Positions 1 to 11,697 are shown, counted from the stretch's first letter. The stretch is DNA of 64,000 nucleotides from Streptomyces tropicalis (GCF_029269835.1 NZ_JARJBB010000006.1:124001-188000), one strand, 5' to 3'. Program-made: numbers and translations. Notes: a model not told the origin generated them from the sequence alone.

Positions 1-278
1 CCGGCAGTGCGACGTCTGCCAGGTTGACCCGGAACCAGCGGTTTTCATACACAGTTTGTTCGTTCTGTTTCGTCCACTGCACGGTCCTGCCACCTTCCGA
101 CGGGTAAGTGGCAATATCGCAGCCGGGGCCGCGTGGCAGCAGGCGTACGGCGAGCCGCGCCCGGCGCAACGGCGGGCGCAGGGACGGGCGTGCGGGGGTC
201 CGGGAGCGCACGCCGGGTGCGCGCTGCGGCGCCCGGGGCTCCTGCGGGCCGGGGCGTGTGGGCGGAGCCGGCGGCCCG
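1..278. other. left-edge region, no gene supported
   Basis: I see no convincing gene here. A short minus-strand reading frame running off the left edge (beginning near 50) cannot be judged because too little is present and no ribosome binding site precedes it. The stretch next to 279 is GC-rich and is probably the 3' flank of the neighbouring minus-strand regulator. Confidence 0.4.
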
Positions 279-1619
279 TCAGAGCGGCACGCGCAGCGCC
301 CCGTCGATGAGTTCGGCCGCCTCCGCGGTGCCCGCGCAGCCGCTGCGCACCAGGTGCTCGCGGACCGCGCGCAGCCGGTCGCGCAGTCTCTGCGACTCCA
401 TGCCGCGGGCCTGCTCCGCCATCCGCACCGCGGTGGCCACCGCCTTGTCGGCGTTGCCGCGGCGCAGTTCGATCGTGCTGAGCATCGCGAGCCGGTGCAC
501 CCGGCCCCGGTCGTGGGCCGGGTTGTCCACCGCGGCCGCCGCGTGCTCCTCCGCCGCCGCCAGCTCGCCGAGGCTGAGCAGCGCCTCGGCCACCTGGACG
601 TTGACCAGCCCGGGCTGCACATAGCCGGTCTCGTCGGGTTCGCGGCCGCGCCGGATGCGCTCGGCGGCCTCCTCGGCGCGCCGGATGCAGGACAGCGCGC
701 TGCTGCCGTCGCCGAGATGGGCGTACGCCTTCGCCTGCATCGCGTACAGGTCGGAGGCGAGCGCGGGCGTGATGTGGCGTCCGGCGGCGCGCAGGGCGGC
801 CTCGGCGAAGGCGACCGCCTGGCGGTTCTCCCGCAGGAACAGCGCCTGGTTGACCAGCAGGGCGATGACGTACGCCCCGAGTCCCCGGTCCCCGCTGGCC
901 TTGGCCAGCCGCAGCGCCTGGTGGAAGTAGCGCTGGGCCAGCCCGTGCGCGTCGGAGTCGTACGCGCAGATGCCGGCGACGGCCACCAACCCGCCGGTGG
1001 CCCGGTGGAGTTGGCGTCCGGTGGCGTCGGTGTAGCTGCCGCGCAGCAGGGGCGCCGCCTCGGCGTTGAGGAAGCCCACGATCCGGCTGCGGGTGGCCAC
1101 GCCCCCGGTCTTGCGGTACATCTGCTCGTAGTGCGTGCGGGCGGATCGCAGCATCTCCAGGTCGGCGGTGGTGACCCGGTGCCGGCCGCCGCGGGAGACG
1201 TCGACGTCCTCCGGCGGGTTCTCCCACTCCCACACGGGCATCACGGCGGGCGTTCCGGTGACGGCGGGCGCGCCGAGGAGGTGCGGGCGCTGCTGCTCGT
1301 CGCAGCGCCACAGCGCGGTCGCACGCTCGACGAAGCCGGACAGCGAGGTGCCGTGCGCGGCGGCGGGCTCGCCGGGCACGCCGAGGCCGATGTCGTCGAG
1401 GGTCACGGGCCGGTGCAGCCGGGCGGCGAGCACCTCGCAGATCAGGTCCGGCACCTGGCCGCGCGGCCGCTGGCCCTTCAGCCAGCGCGCCACGGCGGTG
1501 TGTTCGTAGCGGAGCGCGAGACCCCGCGCCCGCCCCGCCTGGTTGACGTGGGCGGCGAGACCGGCGTGCGAGACTCCGGCCTCGTCCAGGATCGCGTCGA
1601 GCAGAGTGTTGGGCTGCAT
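279..1619 (-). CDS. NsdA-like HTH/TPR regulatory protein
   Basis: A 446-residue soluble protein. The N-terminal part (about residues 1-80) resembles the divergent helix-turn-helix of Streptomyces developmental regulators of the NsdA type, with the segment HTAVARWLKGQRPRG. Residues about 190-430 are helical tetratricopeptide-like repeats (for example GLVNVQVAEALLSLGELAAA). NsdA-family proteins are known as regulators of antibiotic production and sporulation. The role of this paralogue is inferred from similarity. The ATG at 1619 (MQPNTLL) was chosen because upstream in-frame codons read through promoter-like sequence holding perfect palindromes. It lies 184 nt downstream of a SpoIIE-type phosphatase transcribed the same way and is probably a separate unit. 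Confidence 0.8.
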   Translation of the reverse strand: MQPNTLLDAILDEAGVSHAGLAAHVNQAGRARGLALRYEHTAVARWLKGQRPRGQVPDLICEVLAARLHRPVTLDDIGLGVPGEPAAAHGTSLSGFVERATALWRCDEQQRPHLLGAPAVTGTPAVMPVWEWENPPEDVDVSRGGRHRVTTADLEMLRSARTHYEQMYRKTGGVATRSRIVGFLNAEAAPLLRGSYTDATGRQLHRATGGLVAVAGICAYDSDAHGLAQRYFHQALRLAKASGDRGLGAYVIALLVNQALFLRENRQAVAFAEAALRAAGRHITPALASDLYAMQAKAYAHLGDGSSALSCIRRAEEAAERIRRGREPDETGYVQPGLVNVQVAEALLSLGELAAAEEHAAAAVDNPAHDRGRVHRLAMLSTIELRRGNADKAVATAVRMAEQARGMESQRLRDRLRAVREHLVRSGCAGTAEAAELIDGALRVPL

Positions 1620-1665
1620 TCGGGCCCCCCGGATGGCTCGGTGCGGACAGAGTAGTGCGTGCGGC

Positions 1666-1682
1666 TTCACACGGGGTGTGAA
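1666..1682. promoter_or_regulatory. perfect palindrome TTCACAC-GGG-GTGTGAA
   Basis: Seven-base arms around a 3-base spacer, 47 nt upstream of the ATG of the NsdA-like gene. A perfect palindrome at this distance from a regulator gene is a plausible operator, possibly autoregulatory. No known box is matched with certainty. Confidence 0.5.
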
Positions 1683-1714
1683 CCGAGTGCGCGAACCCGG
1701 GGCGTGTGCGCACT

Positions 1715-1732
1715 GTCGCACAGAGTCCCCGG
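1715..1732. promoter_or_regulatory. inverted repeat TGTGCG-N6-CGCACA
   Basis: Perfect 6-base arms with a 6-base spacer, about 95 nt upstream of the NsdA-like start and 33 nt beyond the first palindrome. It may be a second regulator site or a promoter-proximal structure. The evidence is symmetry only. Confidence 0.3.
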
Positions 1733-1803
1733 CCGGTTCACTGGGATGCCTCGCAAGAGGCCGGCCGGGCCGCCGGCTCCCCCTCGAACAGTGCGGCGGC
1801 CCG

Positions 1804-3054
1804 TCACCGCGCCGTCCGCCCGGCCGCCTGCTCGACACTCCGTGGCGGGGCGGACGGCCCGCCGGCCCCCCGTGCGGCCGCCGGGCCGGCGCAGGCGCGC
1901 GCCGGACGGCCGTTGCGCACCACCAGCACGGCCACGTCGTCGGCGGGCCGTCCCCCGGTGTGGCGCAGCAGCCGGGTCAGCACGGTACGCAGGACGGACT
2001 GCGGGACGACGGGCCGGTCCGCGGCGGCCTCGGCCAGGACGGCGGCGAGCGGGAAGAAGCGGCCCTTGGCGTCGCGGGCGTCCTCCGCGCCGTCCGTGTA
2101 CAGCACCAGCGCCTCCCCCGGCGGCAGCCGTCCCACGTCCGCCGCGTCCAGTGCGGCCGGCAGCGGGAAGGGCCCGAGCGGCGGCAGCGGTTCGGCGCGG
2201 GCCAGCGGCACCGCGCCGTGGCCGCCGAGCCGGTACGGCCAGGGGTGCCCGCAGTTGAGCGCGTGCACCCGGCCGGCCGGGTCGATCTCCAGCAGCAGGA
2301 CGGTGACGAAGTCCTCCGTGGCACCGGGCTCCGGTTCGGGGCCGGGCACCGGGTGCCCGGTGCGGGCCCGCTCGCGCAGGTGGCGGCCGAGCGCCCGCTC
2401 CAGCCGGCGCAGCACACCGGCGAGTTCGGGCTCGTCGTGGGCGGCCTCGCGGAAGCTGCCGAGGACCGCGGCGACCGTCCCGAGGGCGGCGAGTCCGTGC
2501 CCGCGGACGTCCCCCACGACCAGCCGCACCCCGTGCTCGGTGGCGATCACCTCGTACAGGTCGCCGCCGACAAGGGCGCCGCGGTCCGCGGACAGGTGCG
2601 CCGCGGCGAGGTCGAGCCCCTCGACCCGGGACGGGAGCGGCCGCAGCACCACCCGCTGGGCGGCGCCCGCCACCGCACGGGCCTGCCGCAGCTCGCGCAG
2701 CAGCGTCCGGCGCACCGTCAGGACGAGGCCGGTGCCGGCGGCGAGGAGGAAGGCGCCGGTGGCCAGCCGCGAGCCGAGGCCGTGGCCCTGGGCGAGCGGA
2801 CAGGTCAGCCGGTAGGTGACGGCCAGGGCGCCCCAGACCGTGGGCGGACCGAGGGCGAGCGCCCGGTTCGGCGGGCGGGATCCGGGCCCGGCGGACGGAG
2901 TGCGCTCCGGGCGGCGGGCACCGGCGCGGGCCCAGGCCGGGAGCCCTCTCCGGACGGGTGTCCGGACGTCGGCGCGGGCGCCGCGTCCGGTTGCCGTGCG
3001 GGAGTTCCTGCGGGACGGCGCGCTGCGCGCGGCCCCAGCCCTGATGCGGTTCAT
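1804..3054 (-). CDS. membrane-anchored SpoIIE/PP2C-type serine phosphatase
   Basis: 416 residues. A basic, proline-rich N-terminus is followed by one or two membrane segments (about 72-115) and a PP2C-like SpoIIE domain from about 140. Metal-binding acidic motifs are present: GGDLYEV (163-169, canonical GGDWYD), GDVRGHG (181-187), YTDGAED and a C-terminal DDVAVLVV. Such phosphatases usually dephosphorylate anti-sigma-factor antagonists, and Streptomyces has dozens of them. No anti-sigma factor or antagonist gene lies beside it, so the partner is unknown. The ATG at 3054 follows a G-rich run that can serve as a ribosome binding site. It was preferred over the longer frame starting at 3159. Confidence 0.85.
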   Translation of the reverse strand: MNRIRAGAARSAPSRRNSRTATGRGARADVRTPVRRGLPAWARAGARRPERTPSAGPGSRPPNRALALGPPTVWGALAVTYRLTCPLAQGHGLGSRLATGAFLLAAGTGLVLTVRRTLLRELRQARAVAGAAQRVVLRPLPSRVEGLDLAAAHLSADRGALVGGDLYEVIATEHGVRLVVGDVRGHGLAALGTVAAVLGSFREAAHDEPELAGVLRRLERALGRHLRERARTGHPVPGPEPEPGATEDFVTVLLLEIDPAGRVHALNCGHPWPYRLGGHGAVPLARAEPLPPLGPFPLPAALDAADVGRLPPGEALVLYTDGAEDARDAKGRFFPLAAVLAEAAADRPVVPQSVLRTVLTRLLRHTGGRPADDVAVLVVRNGRPARACAGPAAARGAGGPSAPPRSVEQAAGRTAR

Positions 3055-3208
3055 GCGTGGCCCCCCAAAGGCCCCGACAGCGCAGACCGGCCCCGGGGGG
3101 CCACGGTCGATTCTGTCGGCCGGGCGGTGCACGGCGGAGGGATCATCCGGCCGTGCCACCCGAACGGGTGAGGGGCCGCCGGTGCCCGTGACGGCCCCGG
3201 AACGGCGC

Positions 3209-3251
3209 GCGCCCCCGGGCGCCGGCCGTGGTGGCCGGCGCCCGGGGGCGC
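3209..3251. terminator. 19-bp perfect hairpin terminating pheST
   Basis: Two perfectly complementary 19-base arms (3209-3227 and 3233-3251) enclose a GTGGT loop. The hairpin begins 42 nt beyond the pheT stop on the minus strand. There is no U-tract, as is usual for Streptomyces terminators. Confidence 0.85.
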
Positions 3252-3292
3252 GGTGTCCCGGGGGTGCTCCGGGTGCGGTGCCGGGCCGCGCG

Positions 3293-5814
3293 TCAGGCGC
3301 GCAGCTCCGCCCCGGTGCGCTCCGCGGCCAGGGCGACCGCCGCGTCCCGGGCCGCCGACGCCTCGTCGACGGTCAGCGTCCGGTCGGCGGAGCGGAAGCG
3401 CAGGGCGTACGCCAGCGACTTCCGGCCCTCGCCGAGCTGCTCGGCGTTCTCGTAGACGTCGAACAGCCGGATGGACTCCAGCAGTTCACCGGCGCCCTCG
3501 CGCAGCGCGGCCTCCACCTCGGTGTGCGGGACGGGCCGGTCCACGACCAGGGCGACGTCCTGCGTGGCCACCGGGAAGGTGGAGATGCGCGGCGCCTGCA
3601 GGGTGTCGTCCCCGGCCCGCTCCAGGGCGTCCAGGTCCAGCTCCATCGCGCAGGTGCGCTCGGGCAGGCCCAGCGCCTTCAGAACGCGCGGGTGCAGTTC
3701 ACCGGCGTGGCCGACGACCTGCTCGGTGCCGTCCACGGCGACCGCGAGCTCGGCGCACCGGCCCGGGTGCCACGGACCGTACCGGCCCTTGCGCACGATC
3801 AGTTCGACGCCGGCCTCGCGGGCGACGGTCCGCGCGGACTCGACCGCGTCCGACCAGCCGGCCGGACGGCCCGCTCCCCACCAGCCCGCCTGCTCGCGGG
3901 CGCCGGCCAGGACGGCGGCCACGTGGCGCGGCTGCTCGGGCAGCGCCGCGTCCAGTGCCGCGGTCTCCTCGTCGGTGGGGCGCCGGTCCACGGGGAGGTG
4001 GACGGCGGCGGCCCGCTCCTCGCGCGGGTGGAAGACCAGGCCGGTCTCGAACAGCGCGAGGTCGTGACTGCCGCGGCCGTCGTTGCGGCGGAGCGCGGCG
4101 AGCAGGCCCGGCAGCAGCGTCGTGCGCAGCGCGGGCTCCTCGTCGTTGAGCGGGTTGACCAGCCGGACCATGCGGCGGGCGGGGTCGTCGGCCGCCAGAC
4201 CGAGCTGGTCGGGGACCTGCTCACCGACGAACGGGTAGTTCAGCGCCTCGACGAAGCCCGCGCCGGCGAGCGCCCGGCCGGTCCGGCGGTGCAGTCGCTG
4301 ACGGTGGGTCAGGCCGCGGCCGGCCCGGGGCCGGGGCAGCGTGGAGGGCAGGTTCTCGTAGCCCTCCAGCCGGATGACCTCCTCGGCCAGGTCGTTGGCG
4401 TCGGTGAGGTCGGGCCGCCAGGACGGCACGGTGACGATCAGCTCGTCCTGCCCGTAGACGTCACAGCCGACCTCCTGCAGGCGGCGGACGACGGTCTCCC
4501 GGCCGTAGCGCACGCCCGCGACCCGGTCCGGGTGGTCCGCCGGGACGGTGATCGTGTGCGGCGCGGACGGCGCGATCACCTCGGTGACGCCGGCCTCGGC
4601 GGTGCCGCCGGCCAGGAGCACGAGCAGGTCGACGGTGCGCTGGGCCGCGGCGGAGGCGGCCTGCGGGTCGACGCCCCGCTCGAAGCGGCGGGACGCCTCC
4701 GAGGACAGCTTGTGCCGGCGGGCGGTGCGCGCGACGGAGACGGCGTCGAAGTGGGCGGCCTCGATCACCACGGCGGTGGTGGCGTCCGTCCCGTTCGCGG
4801 TGGCGTCGTGGTCGGCGATCTCCGTGTCGGCGCCGCCCATCACGCCGGCCAGGCCGATCGGGCCGCGCTCGTCGGTGATGACCAGGTCCTCGGCGTGCAG
4901 CGTGCGCGCGGTGCCGTCCAGGGTGACGATCTTCTCGCCCTCCTGCGCCCGGCGCACGCCGATGGTGCCGCGGACCAGGGAGCGGTCGTAGGCGTGCAGG
5001 GGCTGGCCCAGCTCCATCATCACGTAGTTCGTGACGTCGACGGCGAGCGAGATCGGGCGCATGCCGACCTTCTGGAGCCGGCGCTGGAGCCAGATCGGGG
5101 AGCGCACCTCGGGGCTCAGGCCGGTGACGGTGCGGGCGGTGAAGCGGTCGCAGCCGATCGGGTCGGAGATCTTCACCGGGTGACCGAGGGCGTTCGGGGC
5201 CGGTACGTCGATCAGGGCCGGGTCGCGCAACGGCAGCCCGTAGGCGATCGCGGCCTCGCGGGCGACGCCGCGGATCGACAGGCAGTCGCCGCGGTTGGCG
5301 GTGACGGCGATGTCGAGGACCTCGTCGACCAGTTCCAGCAGCTCGATGGCGTCCCGGCCGGTCTCGGTCTCCGGCGGCAGCACGATGATGCCGTGCGTGC
5401 CGTCGTCGCCCATGCCCAGCTCGTCGGTCGAGCAGATCATGCCGTGGGACGTCTTGCCGTAGGTCTTGCGGGCGCTGATCGCGAAGCCGCCGGGCAGCAC
5501 GGCGCCCGGCAGGACGACGACGACCTTGTCGCCGACGGCGAAGTTGCGGGCGCCGCAGACGATCTCCTGGGGCTCGCCGGTGCCGTTGGCGCCGCCGACG
5601 TCGACGGTGCAGAAGCGGATCGGCTTCTTGAAGCCCTCCAGCTCCTCGATGGTCAGCACCCGGCCGACGACGAGCGGCCCCTTGAGGTCGGCGCCGAGCT
5701 GCTCGACGGTCTCGACCTCGAGGCCGGCCGAAATGAGCTTGGCCTGGACGTCACGGCCGGTTTCGGTCGCCGGCAGCTCGACGTACTCCCGCAGCCAGGA
5801 AAGCGGGACCCGCA

Positions 5815-5815
<1 letters not shown>
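3293..5815 (-). CDS. pheT: phenylalanyl-tRNA synthetase beta subunit
   Basis: 840 residues, normal length for PheT. It forms the alpha2-beta2 enzyme that charges tRNA-Phe in the cytoplasm. Visible domains in order: N-terminal tRNA-binding OB fold (about 40-150, [10 protein letters not shown]), the B3/B4 editing region, B5, the synthetase-like core and a C-terminal ferredoxin-fold anticodon-binding domain ([18 protein letters not shown]). The start [12 protein letters not shown] is typical of the family. Its ATG at 5815 overlaps the pheS stop by one base (TGATG), showing translational coupling. A strong hairpin follows the gene. Confidence 0.98.
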
Positions 5816-7056
<1,241 letters not shown>

Positions 7057-7104
7057 CTAACGGGGCGGTGACCGGGGGATGCGCCCGTGGGGGCCCGGCG
7101 GTGC

Positions 7105-8250
7105 TCAGAGCAGGTGCGCCGGGGTGCCCACGGGCAGGGTAAATCGGAACTGCGCGCCCCCGCCGGGGGCACGGCCGACCGTGATGGCGCCGCCGTGGGC
7201 CTCGACGATGCCCTTGACGATGTAGAGCCCGAGGCCGGTGCCGCCGCGCTTGCTGCCCCGCCAGAAGCGGGTGAAGACGCGGTTCATGGACTCCTCCGGG
7301 ATGCCGGGCCCCTCGTCGCTCACCGTGACCGACGTGGCGGTGTGCCCGTCCGGCTCCCCTTCCCGGGGGGCCGTCGCGGGCGTGACGTCTATGGTGACGG
7401 TTCCCTCGCCGTGCCGCACCGCGTTTTCGATGAGGTTGCTGAGCACCTGGTCGATCTTGTCGGGGTCGGCCCACAGGGTGGGCAGCGGCTGCTCGATCCG
7501 GACCAGGAAGCGGTCGGCGGGCTGTCCGGCGGCGACGTACGCCTGGATGTGGCGGCCCACGGCGGCGCCGACGTCGATGAGCTGGCGGCGCACTTCGAGC
7601 CGGCCGGAGTCGATGCGGGAGATGTCGAGCAGCTCGGCGATGAGCCGGGTGACCCGGTCGGCGTCGGCGTCGACGGTCTCCAGCATCAGCCGCTTCTGGT
7701 CGTCGGTGAACCGCTCCCACTTGGCCAGCAGGGTGGCGGTGAAGCCCTTCACGGAGGTCAGCGGCGACCGCAGCTCGTGGGCCACGGTGGCGATCAGCTC
7801 GGCGTGGCTGCGCTCGGTGCGGCGGCGGGCCTCGGTGTCGCGCAGGCAGACGACGACCCGGCGCACCGGCCCGGTGGGGTGGGTACGGACGTACCGGGCG
7901 GAGACGAGGACCTCGCGGCCGCCGTGCAGCAGCAGGTTGCGTTCGGGCTGTCCGACGCGGATGGCGAGGCCGCCGTAGGGGTCGGTCAGCGGCCACCAGC
8001 GCCGCCCCTCCAGGTCCTCCAGCGGCAGCGCCCTCTCCAGCCGGCGGCCGAGGGCCTCCTCGGCGGGCACCGCGGTGATGCGGGACGCGGCGGCGTTGAA
8101 GCAGATCACGCGGCCCTGCTCGTCGGCGACGACCAGGCCGTCGGGCAGGGCGTCGGGATCGAGCCCGAGGTCGGCGAGGTCGCCGGGGCCCGGCGTGGGC
8201 GGGCGGCGCGCGTCCCGTCGCCCCGGTGCGCTGCTCGTGCCGACCCTCAT
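7105..8250 (-). CDS. soluble PAS-domain sensor histidine kinase
   Basis: 381 residues without membrane segments. A PAS-like sensor (about 30-140, LPDGLVVADEQGRVICFNAA) is followed by a HisKA dimerisation/phosphoacceptor helix with His158 in VAHELRSPL and an HATPase domain with NLIENAVRH, DEGPGIP and GGTGLGLYIVKG boxes. It should autophosphorylate and pass phosphate to a response regulator, but none is encoded nearby, so it is an orphan in this window. The start at 8250 (MRVGTSS) is preceded by GAGAGGTGG; an ATG at 8286 is possible but less well placed. It lies 90 nt downstream of the RNA methyltransferase on the same strand. Confidence 0.9.
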   Translation of the reverse strand: MRVGTSSAPGRRDARRPPTPGPGDLADLGLDPDALPDGLVVADEQGRVICFNAAASRITAVPAEEALGRRLERALPLEDLEGRRWWPLTDPYGGLAIRVGQPERNLLLHGGREVLVSARYVRTHPTGPVRRVVVCLRDTEARRRTERSHAELIATVAHELRSPLTSVKGFTATLLAKWERFTDDQKRLMLETVDADADRVTRLIAELLDISRIDSGRLEVRRQLIDVGAAVGRHIQAYVAAGQPADRFLVRIEQPLPTLWADPDKIDQVLSNLIENAVRHGEGTVTIDVTPATAPREGEPDGHTATSVTVSDEGPGIPEESMNRVFTRFWRGSKRGGTGLGLYIVKGIVEAHGGAITVGRAPGGGAQFRFTLPVGTPAHLL

Positions 8251-8340
8251 CCCCGTACCCCACCTCTCTGACGACGCCGGGGGCACCCCCTGCCCGAGCG
8301 GAGCCGGAGTCCGGCGTGGACTCCCGAGCTGGTCACCCTA

Positions 8341-9201
<861 letters not shown>

Positions 9202-9300
9202 GCGGTTCACCTCTGCAGCTACGGACCGCCGTCGGGGCGGGTCGGCCGCCACGGCGGGTTCCGGCGGTGCCGGACCGGCCGGATGTCTCGGGACACAACG

Positions 9301-9331
9301 GGACCCGCAGGCTTGCTCAGCCTGCGGGTCC
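9301..9331. terminator. hairpin ending infC-rpmI-rplT
   Basis: Arms GGACCCGCAGGC and GCCTGCGGGTCC (12 bp, perfect) enclose a 7-base loop. It starts 32 nt beyond the rplT stop on the minus strand. Confidence 0.88.
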
Positions 9332-9363
9332 TCACTGCACGTCGGCCTCGTGCCGGTGCGGCG

Positions 9364-9747
9364 TCACGCAGCCTTCGGCGCGTTGACGTCGCTCGGGAGC
9401 GCCTTCTGGGCGACCTCGACGAGCGCGGCGAAGGCGCCGGCGTCGTTGACGGCCAGCTCGGCCAGGATCTTGCGGTCGACCTCGACGTTCGCGGCCTTCA
9501 GACCCTGGATGAAGCGGTTGTAGGTCATGCCGTTGGCGCGGGCAGCGGCGTTGATGCGCTGGATCCACAGCTGACGGAAGTCGCCCTTGCGCTTCTTGCG
9601 GTCGTTGTAGTTGTAGACCAGCGAGTGGGTGACCTGCTCCTTGGCCTTGCGGTACAGGCGCGAACGCTGACCGCGGTAGCCGGAGGCCTGCTCGAGGATC
9701 GCCCGGCGCTTCTTGTGGGCGTTGACTGCCCGCTTGACGCGTGCCAC
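9364..9747 (-). CDS. rplT: 50S ribosomal protein L20
   Basis: 127 residues, typical L20: [15 protein letters not shown] followed by the basic helix region and [17 protein letters not shown] core ([15 protein letters not shown]). It binds 23S rRNA and is needed early in 50S assembly. It starts with GTG at 9747, 110 nt downstream of rpmI, and is the last gene of the infC-rpmI-rplT operon. In other bacteria L20 represses this operon by binding its mRNA. I could not identify such a site here. Confidence 0.98.
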   Translation of the reverse strand: MARVKRAVNAHKKRRAILEQASGYRGQRSRLYRKAKEQVTHSLVYNYNDRKKRKGDFRQLWIQRINAAARANGMTYNRFIQGLKAANVEVDRKILAELAVNDAGAFAALVEVAQKALPSDVNAPKAA

Positions 9748-9857
9748 TTGTTAACTCCTTGTAGCGGGGCCGTGGTGGTGCTCACACGGCCCGGAAACGA
9801 TTGGGTCCCGGTCCAGACGTACGGCGCGGATCGCTCTCACGATCGGGCGCCGGTGCG

Positions 9858-10052
9858 TCACTTGCCGAGAAGCTTCTTGATCTTCGCGGCGTCGCCCGGG
9901 GCCATCTCGGCGTTGCCGGTGAGGCGACGCGTCACGCGGGACGACTTGTGCTCAAGCAGGTGGCGCTTGCCGGCGCGCTCACGGAGCACCTTGCCGGAGC
10001 CGGTGACCTTGAAGCGCTTGCTGGCACCGCTGTGCGACTTGTTCTTCGGCAT
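9858..10052 (-). CDS. rpmI: 50S ribosomal protein L35
   Basis: 64 residues, full length for L35, with [21 protein letters not shown] and the basic [12 protein letters not shown] segment. Structural protein of the large subunit. It lies 108 nt after infC and 110 nt before rplT, the conserved infC-rpmI-rplT order. Confidence 0.98.
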   Translation of the reverse strand: MPKNKSHSGASKRFKVTGSGKVLRERAGKRHLLEHKSSRVTRRLTGNAEMAPGDAAKIKKLLGK

Positions 10053-10160
10053 AGCGCCGTTCTCTCCTCGTCGGTGGCGCTCCGATGCCCGGTCGCAAAA
10101 CCGGGCACGGTGGAGCGTCGCTCTTGTTTCGGTTACTTCCTGGGACTCGCGTCCCGGGGG

Positions 10161-10835
10161 TCACGCCTCGGCCGGGGCCTCGGTGTCGACGGCGGTGTCG
10201 ATGCCGCCTTCGGCGTCGACGTCGGCATCGGTGTCAGCAGGGTTCTGCGAGCGACCGGGGTTGGCCTTCGCCTCCGCCTTGCGGGCCTCCTGCGCCTGCC
10301 TGGCCTCGGCCATCGCCTCGGTCTTCTTCTTGTGCGGACCGAGAACCATGATCATGTTCCGGCCGTCCTGCTTGGGGTTCGACTCCACGAAGCCGAGGTC
10401 CTGGACGTCCTCCGCGAGACGCTGCAGCAGCCGGTAGCCCAGCTCGGGCCGGGACTGCTCGCGACCACGGAACATGATCGTGATCTTGACCTTGTCGCCC
10501 TGCTTGAGGAACCGGACGACGTGACCCTTCTTGGTGTCGTAGTCGTGCGGGTCGATCTTCGGCCGGAGCTTCATCTCCTTGATGACCGTGTGCGCCTGGT
10601 TCTTGCGCGCCTCACGGGCCTTCATGGCCGACTCGTACTTGAACTTCCCGTAGTCCATGAGCTTGCACACGGGCGGACGGGCGGTGGCCGCGACCTCGAC
10701 CAGGTCCAGGTCGTACTCCTGCGCAAGCTCCAGGGCCTTGGCAAGCGGCACGATGCCGACCTGCTCGCCGCTGGGACCGACAAGTCGCACCTCGGGAACG
10801 CGAATCCGGTCGTTGATGCGGGGCTCGGCGCTGAT
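10161..10835 (-). CDS. infC: translation initiation factor IF-3 (AUC start)
   Basis: 224 residues with the proposed start. The N-domain begins [19 protein letters not shown], and the C-domain carries [10 protein letters not shown]. An alanine/glutamate-rich extension of about 35 residues after position 185 is usual in Streptomyces. IF-3 binds the 30S subunit and discriminates against non-AUG start codons. The conserved [11 protein letters not shown] segment lies upstream of the first in-frame ATG at 10790, so the gene must start earlier. An ATC at 10835 directly precedes it, with GAGGAGG ending 4 nt upstream. Non-AUG starts of infC are known (AUU in E. coli) and allow IF-3 to repress its own synthesis. 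First gene of infC-rpmI-rplT. Confidence 0.93.
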   Translation of the reverse strand: MSAEPRINDRIRVPEVRLVGPSGEQVGIVPLAKALELAQEYDLDLVEVAATARPPVCKLMDYGKFKYESAMKAREARKNQAHTVIKEMKLRPKIDPHDYDTKKGHVVRFLKQGDKVKITIMFRGREQSRPELGYRLLQRLAEDVQDLGFVESNPKQDGRNMIMVLGPHKKKTEAMAEARQAQEARKAEAKANPGRSQNPADTDADVDAEGGIDTAVDTEAPAEA

Positions 10836-11280
10836 GGATCCTCCTCGGTAGCACCACGCGACGGTCTGGCGGACGGCCGCGTAACTCTGTGTTCCTTAGA
10901 CCTAACCGCGCCGAGGCATCAAAAATGCCCCGGGACGATCACAGGCAGCGCTCCTCGAACTAACCGGAGCGACCGCCGCGATGGCCGCGGGGCGCACTTT
11001 CGGGCGGGTCCGCGCCTCGGGGTGCGGGACCGCCTGACCGGTGACCCGCCGCCCTGACGGGCGGCCGGGTGGGAGTTCGAAAGCCTCCACTTGTGGGCCG
11101 GGCGCGCTCACCGCGAGGCAGGCGTGTCCGACCGGTCGTCACACAAGGTTAGCAGCTCGCCATGGGTGGCGCGAATCCACTGCCGCGGACCGTCCCCGGC
11201 GGCCTCCGCGGGCCGCGCCCTGGGCCGCACGGGACGGCCCGCGGGCGGGGCGGGGGCGGGCTGCGCCTATGGTGAGGGGC
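10836..11280. other. infC leader and divergent promoter region
   Basis: A 445-nt gene-free stretch between infC (minus) and the DUF1844 gene (plus). On the infC side it holds a candidate leader hairpin (10911-10933). Further out is a small perfect stem CCGCCC-TGAC-GGGCGG (11049-11064). No clear -35/-10 pair was recognised for either direction. Confidence 0.5.
10911..10933 (-). promoter_or_regulatory. candidate hairpin in the infC leader
   Basis: Read on the minus strand, CCGGGGCA and TGCCTCGG pair over 8 positions (one G-U) around a T-rich 7-base loop, about 75 nt upstream of the infC start. It could be an attenuation or L20-binding structure. Position and pairing are the only evidence. Confidence 0.3.
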
Positions 11281-11670
11281 ATGAGTGACACCTCCCCCTC
11301 GGACCGCCCCGAGGCCACCCCCGACCCCGCCGGGTCGCCCGACTTCGACGCCATGGCCCGCGACATCGCGGAGGTGCCCGCCGTCGAGGTGATCGTGACG
11401 GTCGCCGTCAACCTGATGAGCGCCGCGGCCGTCAAGCTCGGTCTCACCGAGGAGGGCGAGCAGCACAAGGACCTGGACGAGGCCCGCAAGCTGGTGAGCG
11501 CGCTGGCCGGCCTGCTGGACGCGAGCGCGACCGAGATCAGCTCCTTCCACGCGGCGCCGCTGCGCGACGGCCTGAAGTCGCTGCAGCTGGCCTTCCGCGA
11601 GGCGTCCCTGGTCCCGGACGAGCCGGGACAGGGCCCGGGCGAGAAGTACACGGGCCCGGTCTACGGCTGA
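11281..11670 (+). CDS. DUF1844 family protein
   Basis: 129 residues, small and acidic. Residues about 22-105 match the DUF1844 pattern seen beside infC in actinobacteria: DFDAMARDIAEVPAVEVIVT, then VNLMSAAAVKLGL and DLDEARKLVSALAGLLD. Its function is unknown. The ATG at 11281 follows GTGAGGGGC. It is divergent from infC and convergent with the SseB-like gene 27 nt further on. No membrane segment or signal peptide. Confidence 0.85.
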   Translation: MSDTSPSDRPEATPDPAGSPDFDAMARDIAEVPAVEVIVTVAVNLMSAAAVKLGLTEEGEQHKDLDEARKLVSALAGLLDASATEISSFHAAPLRDGLKSLQLAFREASLVPDEPGQGPGEKYTGPVYG

Positions 11671-11697
11671 TCCGCCGGACCGTACGCGGGTCCCGCG

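Noticed and set aside
108..1655. Long plus-strand reading frame opposite the NsdA-like gene
   Set aside because: It is the antisense shadow of a well-supported minus-strand protein; composition is Arg/Ala/Gly-rich without domain patterns.
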